The notes under the pieces: generated by a model
Databases searched by the model: none
The model's input: only the letters and a program-made list of their open reading frames with translations
Told to the model about the DNA's origin: nothing
In this document: piece by piece, positions 23,701-35,700 of the stretch
How the letters are laid out: each line of letters starts with the position of its first letter
How positions within the stretch are numbered: the stretch's first letter is position 1
Source of the DNA: Gonium pectorale
Lineage: Eukaryota > Chlorophyta > Chlorophyceae > Chlamydomonadales > Volvocaceae
NCBI GenBank assembly: GCA_001584585.1
Contig: LSYV01000005.1
Location: 1,962,695 to 2,000,576, forward strand
Length of the DNA: 37,882 nt
Direction: 5' to 3'
Made by a program: the position numbers and the translations under genes

Positions 23701-26700
23701 TGGCAGAACGGCGGCATGGGAGTCAAAACTTTACAGCCGCATGTATGAGATAGATCGCTACGAGCCCACTTGGCCGCAGACGACCCTCGGAAACACAGAT
23801 GGAGGCACCAGTGAACCTCCGCTTGACTTGCATGACTCACCTGCGTTTCTTCTTTACCGCCGCGCGCCGTACACCCGCGTGCAGACCGGCTGGACTCTTC
23901 CGCGTGCGGCGCCATCGCGGAGCAGTACGGCCTGCGCCCCAAGACCGGCACCGGCGGCACCCTGCCGGCGGATGTGCAGAAGCTGTGGACCTCCCACGCC
24001 TGCGACGCCAAGGTCTGCATGTACCTGGTCGACAAGTACAAGATCATCGAGGGTGTTTCGTGGGGCGCGCTACCCGAGGACTGGAAGGCGGCCTGGATCG
24101 CCATCCCCTGCTCGCCCGGACCCGCGCAGCGTAAGACTCAAGCCCATGCTTTCAAAGGGTTCTGGCCTGCATGCTTACTCCTCCAGTTTTGTTCCCAAGA
24201 ACGTGCCCCAACCGGCTCTAAGCCAGTCCCAGACAACTCCAAACCGAAACTTACCGGCGCCAACTGTAAATCTGACAATGGCCGCAGGCTGCGCGCCCTC
24301 CGCCGGCTACCTGGTGACGCCCAACGAAGACCACACCGGAGACGACATCTCGCAGGCTGCGGCCGGCACCGCCGCAGCGACCTGTACCGCCAATGCCAAG
24401 TGTCTGGGCTTCAACCTCGCCGGCTGGCTGAAGACGTCCAATGCGCTGACGGAGCCCACCGCCAACACCTGCTACTACCAAAAGCTCTCGGGTGCGTTCC
24501 GGGTTGATCTTGCAGGCAGCCCGCTTGGCCGATCAGAGAGGAAAGCAGAAAGCGCCGCTGGAAGCGGCCCCTGCTTGCGAGCCCCTTCGAGTCCCTTCGG
24601 CAGGTCTCCCAGCACTCAGACCGCTCCGCCTGCAATGCCGGCATCCGACGTTCTTTTTCTGGCCTAATCACAAGCCGCGGCCCGTGCTACATGCATGATG
24701 TCCACCGCGCGGTCGTGCTTTTACCATATGATGCGGCTACCGTTGCGCTTGCGCCTCCAATCGCAATAAAGCACTGGATTTTCGGTTTGGCCTGAGTGCC
24801 TTTGCTTCGCTGCTTAGGGGCGCAGCGCCCTTCTCTTGCTTGCCGGTCGGTGGCACTTCGTTGCCCCATTCCCCGGCCCATGCGTACCTCTTTTCCCCGT
24901 GAGCTACTCCCGCAGACTCCATACTCGACGCAGTCGGCTGCGGTGCCCTCATGGAGCAGGTAAGAGAGCGCCGTCAGCAAGAGGCAAGCTGACGATGACA
25001 ATATCATCTGCATTGCGTTATAGCACTTAGCTAACATGTTCCCCGCGCAAACGCCCTTCTCAAAAGCCCTTCGACGTCGTCGTCCGCTGTCTGTAATGCG
25101 CCCTCCGTCCGCAGTACTCCATCCGCCCCAACTACAGCTGGGGCTTCGTCACGGGCGCCGCCATGACTGCGTGGAGCGCCAACAACTGCGACCACAAGAG
25201 CTGCTTCTACCTGGACCAGAAGTACGGCAGCGCGATCCCGGATCTGTACAAGCCTTCCTTCGCATCACTGGGCTGCGCCGCTCGCGTGAACGGTAGGCAG
25301 CCGCAAAATGCGAGATGGGGTGGCAAGGAACCGACCAATCAATAGGGGAGGCGGGCACAACTGGCACGGTGCGTGCGTGCATGGCCGCACAGCCGTACGT
25401 CGCAGTCGTACTTGGGATCTATGCGTGGTGCCAAGCACTTGGTCACTCTACTCAGCGCACCGTACCACATTGCATCGCAACCGTACGGAGGCGGTACAGT
25501 CGATCACCGTACTGTCGTACTTGCTGCCTTAAATTCGCCACTTTCCCGCCGGTTCCGTGTTCCTCAGCCTCCACGTGCGCCAAGGTGTCCGGCTACGTGG
25601 CGACCGAGGGCGTTGACCGCAAGGCGCCCGCCGACGAGCTGGGCTACTACCCGACCAACGCCTCCGCCACCTGCACATCCAATGCAAAGTGCCAGGCCTT
25701 CACCGGTGGGTCATGTCACTTGAAAGACGCTCGGCCTAGGTCCTGGTTCAACCCGCACGAGAGACTTCTTCTGGCCATCCTTCCTGGATACGGACACCCG
25801 AATGGTGTTGCTTAAGATTTAACGACGTGCAACAACACGGTGTCGCTGACTTGCTTGTGGCCACCCCTGAAGTCAACGGCTGAAGTCAACGGCTTGCAAA
25901 CCGCAAAATCTTCATCTGGGTCTGAACACCGAACATGCAATAGTTGATTGATGCGCAGCACCTAGATTATGAGCGGTTTCATCTCAGGGTGGGCCGCGAC
26001 CCGGCACGGGAACGCTTGCACCGAGCCGCTGCGGTTCTCGCCCGCCCGTTCATTCCTTCCTTCCTGCAGGCGACGGCTGGCTGAAGGCCGCCTTGAAGCC
26101 CAACATTGCGCGGGCCGGTGCATGCTGGTATGCCAAGATAGGTAAGTTACCCGGATTATCCCGCCCCACCGACGGATAAACACGGATAGCCGCTCCCTCC
26201 GTACTAGGGCGGCACTCCGTGCCATAGCGTAATCAGTGCCATTGCCGATTGTCCTGGCCAAGCAAAACTGAGTGCGCTTGCCATGGGGCATCATGTGGCG
26301 AGGTCTAAGCGCACTGAGCCCGCCCACGCCCCGCCTCTGTGCGCTGCAGCGTCCCCGTCCACAGCCTCCTCGCCGCCGCCAGGTAGGCCGCACGTATTGT
26401 GTGCAACCGCTCGGGTTCTTTCTATGAGACTTCAGCTGGGTTTAGCGGCTTATTATGCATAAGGGCCTAAGTGGAATAGTCAAGAATACCTCTCTGGCTC
26501 GTTTGCTCCGGAGATCGTGTCGGCCATGGAATCTCAAGAGCCCGGTCTCCCGCAACGGTCTTTCCACGCTGCAGTGTTGGCGCCGTCTCCACCTCCGGCC
26601 ATAGCCCCATCGCCACCGCCAGGTGAGTGGCGCATTATGCAAGCGGCTGCGTAATCATTCAAATATGCCTCTGAAGCAAGCAATGTTGGAACATGGGATT

Positions 26701-29700
26701 CTTGTATGGGTACCAACAGTCGACTTCCTTGCACCAAGCCACTCAGATATATGCTAGAGGCATTGTTCGCTTTCAGTTTCAAGGGACTCGGCATCTAAAT
26801 CTGTCAGTGATTGCCTCGGAGGAGACTGTCCGCTGACTACCGGTTTGTTTTCACGTTTTGATGCCGCCTACAGTGGTGGCTAACGTCACACTAGTGTCCC
26901 AGACGTACACGGCATCGTACTCCAACGTTGTGATTGAGACAGACGCTTCGGGCAAGCCGACGCAGGCCGCCGTCTCGGCCTTCGTTCAGTCCCTTAAGAC
27001 CAACATCACCAACACGTGGGGCGTCAACGCCACCAACGTAAACATCACCTCCCTGATCATTAATGGAGTCGATGTGACCAGCATGGTGACAACCACGACC
27101 ACGGGCCGCCGACGCAGCCTGTTCCTGGGTTACGCCATCCCGACTCGTCCCAACGACTACTTCATTGACTTCGACGAGTTGAGCGTCATTGGCGGCACCC
27201 TCAACTACAATGGCTTTAACTTCGGTCCGGGTTTCCAGCTGTTTGGGACCCAGGGCTTCTCCAACACGCCTGCCTCGTCATCCATTATCCCAGACGACTC
27301 CCACGACATCGACACCCAGAACCCGGTTGTGCTGGGTGTGCCTGACGATGGCTGCATCACGGTGCCGGCAGGATTCACCGGCATCGACATGTGGGTCAAC
27401 TTTGCGTGCGACAGCGGCAAGTGCGTCGCCGGCGCCACGCCCGCCTGCCACGTCTGTGACGTCAAGGGTGACGGCTCTGTGAACAACGTCATCCGCGCAT
27501 ACAACGTGGAGAACTGCCCTCTGGACGCGGCGACCGGTGACGCACGTATTGTGGCGGATTGGACGTACTCGCGCACTCCGGCCGGCATCATTGGTGGTGT
27601 GTCCCAGGGCAAGGGCTGGAACTACTGGAAGTGGCAGAACGTGAAGCAGTCGTCGAGCCAGACCATCAAGAGCATCCGTTTCATCAACCGCAATGTCCAC
27701 CGGCCCCGGGCTGCGACCTACGACTCGGAGAAGTGGTGGCTGATGATTGGTGGGTTCCTGGGTCGGGTCGGTGCACTCGGATGTGGCGGGCGCTCTGATA
27801 TCATGGGCCTCGCCTGTCGCTCAGCAGGGCGTTTGTTGTGATGTATATGCTCCCGAGCATTGGCTTGGGCTGCGTCGCCCATCTTCCATTGCATGTCTAC
27901 CTCCTTGCCCCCTCATCGCCCTGAACACTGTTGTTACACATCCTCGCTTGTTGCTTTCCGCCTCTCAGACAACCTGGCCTTCACCATGGCTTCGGGCGCG
28001 ACTCCCACCGCCAGCCCGCCGCCACCAGTCGCCAGCCCACCGCCGCCGGTCGACAGCCCGCCGCCACCAGTTGCCAGCCCGCCGCCGCCGGTCGACAGCC
28101 CGCCGCCACCAGTTGCCAGCCCGCCGCCGCCGGTCGTCAGCCCGCCGCCGCCCGTCGTCAGCCCGCCGCCGCCCGCTGTCAACCCGCCGCCGCCCGCAGT
28201 CAGCCCACCGCCGCCCGCTGTCAGCCCGCCGCCGCCCGCCGCGGCGAGCGTGTCCGTCAGCGTTACATTCAACGTGCTGGTTGACCCGGCTGTCACGGCG
28301 CCTGATGCCTCCAAGCTGGCCTCTGCGACGGGTGCAACCGTCACTGCAGGTGGGGTGATGGCTCCCGCGTGTCTGTTCCCGTTTCCACTATTGTCAATCA
28401 AAAGCAGGCCAGCAGCATACCCTTCGCGTCATTACACGAAAGCCATAGTATAAAGCGAAAGTTCCCTGTGGAATAAAGGACCTCGCCGTACTGGTGCGCC
28501 CCATGGGTACCGATGGCGGGGCTTGGACAGAACACACAACCAGCGACGCGCTCGGAGTGTGCTCATCCAGTAGCGGCGCCTTAAAGTTAATTGCCTCACA
28601 CGGTGGGAGTGCGCCAGCGGCAGTGCGACGGGTCAACAGCTCTTCTCGACAGCATTTCTGGGCAGCGCTTCTCATGCTTCGTGCGTGATGGGCCCGCTGT
28701 TCAGAGATTACGGCCACCCGGTACGAGCGACACCTATTATTTAGGACCGTCAGGACCTTTCCGTGGCAACTGCCAGGCTCCGGTTCAAAACAGGACGTCC
28801 GAGACTGGCTAAGCGGTCAAGTCGGTCTCTATAAATGGCGATTGCTTTTGTTACATCTGACATGTAGCTACGCTTGCTTGTGCGTGCAGTGGTGTCGCCG
28901 CCGCCACCCAGCCCGCCGCCGCCGCGCCCGCCGCCGCCCAGCCCGCCGCCTCCAGGTAGAGCCCGTGCTGCCTAAGCTGCTGTGATACGCTCTGCTGTCC
29001 GCTGCCGTCCCTGTCCATAACCATCACCGCCTGCACCGACGTCCGTGATCCGTGCGGGTCGGGCATTCAGGAGAGAGCAACCGTTCTGCCGCGCGCTCCT
29101 TGTGTCGTACATACCACACACAGTGCGTCCCCAACCGTTTGTTGTTAGCTAGGAGCGACCCAGATGGATCGCGTCCTTGCCCCCGCCCCCGCCCCCGCCC
29201 CCGCACGCAGCCTGCACCAAGAGCGCCAACTACGTCTGGGATGAGAGCAAGAACCCCCTGGGCGCCAACCGTTGTGTCTTCGGTGGTGCGGCGTGCGAGT
29301 GCGACGGCCTGCGCACCTGCGCGTCCTCCGGCTTCTGCAGCGGCGAATCCCGCCCCAAGCCGCCGTCGCCACCTCCCCCGTCCCCGCCTCCGCCGCCACC
29401 GCCGTCGCCGCCGCCACCTCCAGGTACGTTGGCCCCTAAAATGCGTCCGCGGGCTGGGCTTGTGGGATAATCCCTTCCATTTGTCTGCACCTCCCCGATG
29501 CGCACCACCGATGGTTTTTCCCACGCATGCATCGTCTTGCCCATAAATCCATGCGTGGGCAGCCCCTTTCATTTGACGTCTCAACTGTTGCTTGCCTTCC
29601 CGGCAGCGCCGCCCCCGCCGTCGCCGCCGCCGCCGCCAAGCCCGCCGCCACCGTCTCCTCCCCCGCCAAGCCCACCGCCGCCATCTCCTCCTCCCCCGCC

Positions 29701-32700
29701 GCCAAGGCCGCCCCCGCCGTCACCGCCGCCGCCGCCAAGCCCGCCGCCTCCGGCTCTTCCCCCCGGCGTGACGCCATGCTCCTGGTGAGGAGCGGGCCTT
29801 GCTTTACCCGATCGCCGCCTCGCACTGACGGCTGTTGTGCGCGCCAGTATGTCAAGGAAGTAGACAACACTGGAGGCATTTTGCCGTCACGTGCAAAGCA
29901 GGCACCGTAACGGGCCTTCCCAGTCTTGTGGATCCCACAGTATCTGCCGTGCGGCGCTTTGGGACCTGCGGCACCGCAAACGCGGACGGTGGTCAGGGTT
30001 TGTCCACCCTTCACGGCCTGTCGCAGTGAATGACTACAATGCGCGGGTCAGCATGCGGCCTGACGCGCTTCCGACCCGTTGCTTTCCCGCCCACCCCCAA
30101 TGCCCCTTCCTGAACCCGCAGCGACCCAGACACTGGCACCTGCGTCGTCGACCCTATTACGGTACGTGATAGCTAGCCGTATGCATAACCGCCGGTCGTG
30201 TAAACGAGGACATCTTATGCAGGCACGCACGGGCTTGCAGAAGCTTGTCATTTGTGGAGTTCCGCCAAAATCTGATGCCCTTGACGGGAGATTACTCAGT
30301 AGTGCACTGCCTTGTCGCCCATGTTCCAAACTAACGCCGCCCGACCCGATACATTTACCCGATACAATATGTGCTGCTGCTTGCAGATGGACTGGACCTG
30401 CAAGTGGTAGGCAGAGGGCTGGGTCGCGGTTGGTGGAAATGCGATGGTTACTAATGCGATGGTTAACGACCGTGGTTGTTGTCGTTGCAGCTCATTCACC
30501 GGCGAAGTGTGCTCACATTATTTTTTGCACATATGAATATCTTGCGCCCCTTGAGTGTGTTTCGTGTGTGATCCGCTCACGGATCACGGTACACTTGCTC
30601 GATTCCGGATTCCCCCGCCGTCTGACCCCACGATCTGCTGTCCAACGACGCCTTGCGCAGTAACAAGTGGTCCATTTCGATCGGCCCCAAGACCTGCATT
30701 GGTGAGAATTGTGGCACGGGCTGTCTTAGCCCATGCTCGTGCGGATATGGCCTCAACCTTATGCTACACTTGCTTAATACACCAATGCTGCCGCGCTCCC
30801 TCGCGCGCCTGCCATCCAGCTCTCGACATCTGCCGGACCATCCCGTGCGGGGCCGCCCCCAACAAGTGCATCCGCAACGCAACCAAGCCCCTGGGCTACT
30901 ACTGCGAGTGCGGGGCCGGCTTCACGGAGAAGGTCGTGAACGGCATCACCCGGTGCTACGGTGCGTTGGGTGCGCGATATGCCTGGGGCGCTGTTGAGCC
31001 ACCTCACCCGTTCTTACACACCCATTTTGGGGTCGTGGCACCGATTGGACAGGGGTCAGAAGCCAGCCTTGCCGTGCCCACACACGCCCCCATGCGTGCC
31101 CGCTCCAATGTGATGGGACAGCCGACACCTACCCCACCAGCAACGAACTCCCGTCCCGTGCGGGTACCCGGCACTCGTTCCACTTCCCGCGCGTCTCCGG
31201 CGCGTCTCTAACTGGTGGCACCGCCCACGCCGGCCGCAAATAGAAGCATGCGCCTATGCGCCTAGCCAGTAAGGCATGAAACTCATCATCGCGGGCTCAC
31301 CACATACACCGCAACAACAGGCAACGTTGCGCGCGGCGCCATTGCGTACGCCAACTCCGTCATGAACACGTGGTACCCCAACCTGGCCATCGACGGCAAC
31401 CGGAACACCTTCTTTGGCTCGGAGAACAACAACGGCAAGTACCCCGGCCAGCTGGGCCTCGACCTGCGGGTGCCGCACTACATCGACGGCTTCAAGATTG
31501 TGCTGCGCCAGGACGGGTGCGTCGAAACCGTAGCGTGGGATGGACGGCAGCGCTTATGCAGTCGTTCGTGGGTGCTAAATTGCGCCCGCGCTCGTATTGC
31601 TCGCCGAAGGCCATGTATCATTGTGCGATTTGTGGCCGACACGCGTGAAACCGACAAAACCGGCCTGAACGACGCCCACATGCCGCAACCCACACCTGCT
31701 CTTCCGTCCTTCCCCCCACTCTGCCCCTCGTGCAGGGCTGCTGACTGGTGGGTACCCGCGCGCCCAGCCACCGCCCGATGGCCGGGGCCGTGCTGGCTGG
31801 CTGCTTCGCATTAGTAGCTCGTAGCTGCAATGTCGGTTTGGTGTCGCTGGCAGCAGAGCGTGTGGCGTGTTAGGCTGGCCCTACTTAGCGCTTGGGTACC
31901 GATTGTGTATGCGGCCTCGAGCCAGTGGCTGCCATGATAAGGACATGCTCTTACTCTGTGGTGACACACGAGGGTCCGCACTGACGGGGCTGCTGTGCCA
32001 CCTCGGAGGCGGCTTTGGTCAGAACATGGCCAACGTGTGTGCACGTAGCGCGTGGTCAGCGTCCGCTAGCGATAGATGCAGCTGGCCATTCCATGTCCAA
32101 GCCTCTATCTCCCTGCTGGCGCTCCACTTACACGCCCATCCCGAACCACTGCCCTACTCCCCACCGTACCGTACCCCACTCGATCGCTCGCTCATCGTGT
32201 GCAGGCACAAGGGCATGCGGCTGCAGGTCAGCGACGCGCCCTCCAGGTCCTGGGTGTCGTACGGCAGCACGGTCTGGACGCAGGTCACCACCTTCGCCTA
32301 CAGCAGGCCCAACAAGGACCTGGGTCCGGCGGACGGCACACCCTCGACCTTCACCCCCGTGGTGGGTCCGCAAACCTACCTCGCTGTCGCTGTGCGCTGC
32401 AGCCCAAGGGTGGCTGCCCTGCCTTGAGAACGCCCCGCGTCATATACCAACGTCTGACCTGTCGTTTGCCTGTGTCTCCGTTGCGCGCCCGCCCGCACTA
32501 CAGACTGGCCGCTGGGTGAATCTCACGAATCAGGTACGTGCTGAGGACCAGAGACAGTGCCTTGCCTTGCTTCAAATGAGAGCGTGCTTGCGGCTTTCCT
32601 ATCTGGGGCATGAGGACGGCGGGCCCCTTGGATCCATGGATCAGCGAACGCCGTGCCCAGGCACACAGGGCCATCGCACGGTGTCTGAGTGCAGTCCCAC

Positions 32701-35700
32701 GTGCCCAAGTGTGGACACTCAGCTTGCATGTAGGAAATGAGCAGCCACCCGCATGTGCATGCTACAGAAGGGCCGTCCATACGCCGCTGTACGTCCGCAT
32801 TCTCGAAACACACACGCACGCGACTCGTCTCATCGTCACCGCCACCCCACCGTGCACCACTCGAACCTACCGACGCGCCCGCTCCCCAGAACCCGTCGTG
32901 GGTACTCAACGCCGTGCAAATCGCTGAGCTGGAGCTGTACGGCTACTCCTTGGGTGACGTCAACAACCTGGCCGCCCTGCCGTGGTGCAGCTATAGCCCT
33001 TGCGGGGGAGGCACCTGCTTCCCCTCAGCCCCCAGCGGCTACTGGTGGTGGGTACCGCAGCCAGTGACCTGGCTTCGCTTTTGTCCTTTTCAAAGCAGCC
33101 ACGCCCAATGACCCTCACCACACGTGTCTCAACGCTGCATCCGTGTCATACCGCCGACTCCGCCTCCTGGCTCCTGACCTGCAGCAAATGCTCGGACTAC
33201 AACTACAAGATCAATGAGGGCACGCTCCTGGAGACTTGCGTCAGAGTCAAAGGTGCATACCGCAATGCGCGCAGCTGTTTTACAATGCTCCCCTTCCCGA
33301 GCTGCGAGTCCGCAGTGCACGCAAGCTGCTAGTTTGTGCTGCTGGTGGCCAGTGCCAGTGTGAACTTGCCTTATCTGCAACGAATGTTGCCATAAATGAT
33401 TTAGTATCACCTAGTACCAGCCAATCATGGGCATCGCTCGCCCTCCACGTAGTCGCCGCGTCCCGCCCCACGCTGCCGAGTATCAGAAGTGTGTCGTACA
33501 CCCGCCCCGCTGCTTCGTTCCCCGCTCCCACCGCCATCCTCACCAAACTGCAGATCCGTGCGCGAATAACCCGTGCGGAAACGGCTTCAAATGCACACGA
33601 TCAAAGAGCTACCCAGACGAGTACTCCTGGTAAGGTCGTAGATGGAACCAAAGCGTCGAGTGCGTACCGAAGTGACCCACGGGTCCGCGTTGCGGCCACG
33701 GTCCTCACCTCACTCTTTGCCCCGTATCCGCCGATGCGTCGAATGGGCCAATGTGAGGGAGCGATTTGGTATGAGGAACTGCGCTGATGATGTCAGCATC
33801 ACTCGCTGGTTCGGCGGCTTCTTACTAACGGCTAACGGTTGTACGCACGGGACTGATCGTACGAGACCCGCCATAGTGGGGCCAGCCCTCTCTCTCCATC
33901 TGGCGGTTGATTGCCCGTCGCTTGCGGAGGGGTAAAGATACTGGCCTGTGCTGAGAGGCCCCGCCGTACTTGCCCTCGATCCGCTGCACAGCACCTGCGG
34001 CGGGGCCTACCCCCAGGGCTACGGCCCCTGCTACCGGTCGACTGCCGCCACTTGGTAAGCAAGCCGCTCTCGCGTCCTTCCTATGACCCTCTGCTCAGAG
34101 GCCTCGGGGCTGTAACGGAATCGCGTCCATACAGGATGCGTGGCGGATGGGCGGTGCGCATGGCGGTCGCCCTTGGTTCGGGTCAGAATGTTGCTGTCTG
34201 GATTATTAGATGGCAGGGCGGGGCAGGGTAGCGCGGCAGTTGCGTTGCCCGTGGTTCCTGGTCGGGGGTGCTGTCAACGGCGATGTGGCGCGGTGCGGTG
34301 CGGCGCGGTGCTACACTTCGTGCACATGACGTCGGGGAGGGCCCCGACCTCACGTGGACTCGATTGCCGATGATGGGTGCCAAACAACTACCTGACGGGC
34401 ATGACGCCGTACACGGGCCTGATGCCGTACTCGGGTGTGCATGTATGCGTGCATTTGGTCGCCGCTGTGGGCGGGCGCCGTACCGGGCCTATCCAGTGCC
34501 CTACTAAAGGGGCTGCCTGATTGCGTGCGTCGTGGTGCAGGTTCGACCCCGCCCCCGGAGTCGATATGATGTGCGCGCCGGGCATGTACAACCCCTGCGG
34601 CGATGGCCACAACTGCACGGCACTGGCGGAATGCGGAAACTATTACAGATACGGATGCGCATCTACTCGTGGATTCAAGTGCGGCTGCCAGCCCGGCTTC
34701 ACAGTGTGAGTACCTCGTTTGGCATGAGGTCGCGTGCATAGTGTGCACTCGCGACACCGTACCCGCCCCGCTTCGGACGCGCGAACCCGTACAACCCGCC
34801 ACAAATTGCCGTGCCCACCTATTGCAACAGGGTCCGTCCGGGCACCGACGGGGAGACCTGCGTTGACATTAACGGTGCGCGGGGTGGGGGTTCTAGTTGG
34901 GGGTGTGTGTGTCTAGGGCACGGGTACCTGCGCAAAGGGTTATTTGTGTCCAGCGAAGGACGCAGTCGGACATAAAACATCGTCTATGCGGGCTGCATGT
35001 GGCTAGCTGCGGTGGCCAGAGCGCATGCTCGGAGCGTGCCGCTTGCTTGCAGCGTGCACGTACGCGCAACGCACGCCAAGCCGCATGCCGAGTGACCTCT
35101 CTGCCCCGTCAGCACCAGCCCTGCAATGCCGTGCCCGGCCAACATGCCTTTTTTGTGCCACCCTCCCGTGTCGCTGTCCCCTCCGTCAGAGTGCAACGCA
35201 CCGTCAGTGCAGGTGCGGCGCGTGCTATTGGTACTGTTTGTAGGCGCCTTGGCGTGTTCGGGACGCTGCGGACAGGGTCGCATCGCCTGCATGAGCTCTG
35301 GGGCTTTGAAACCGTGCGTCATCTAGCTGGCCTGCTGCACGAACCGGAGACCAGCCATTCTGGTGCTCCAGGGAATCTGCCTGGGGGTGCTCCCGGGAGG
35401 CGCCTAGCTCCATGTCGACTCCATGTATGCATTAAGTCCTGGGTTGCGGAAGGAGAGAAAGTCGTGCCCGCTGACGGGGCCGTCGTGGGGTCAGCTGGCC
35501 GCGACCCGTGACCCAGGCTCCTGGCTGTAGCTGCCCTCGCCCTGACGCGCACCCTGGTTTGCACTGCAGGCGGAGTGCACTGCCAAGGGCCTGGTCTGCA
35601 TCAACCTGCCGGGCAACTACACGTGCGGAAGTGAGCGCCGTCTCGCGTTGGGCTGCGCGTGCGGGGCTGGCCGGTTGGCTTTGGACGACTGCCCGTTGCG

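Noticed and set aside
29177..29210. Pro-rich start (PPPPPPPP) for exon 34
   Set aside because: The C-rich run is the polypyrimidine tract before acceptor gcacgcag; starting the exon at 29211 keeps phase 1 with exon 33.
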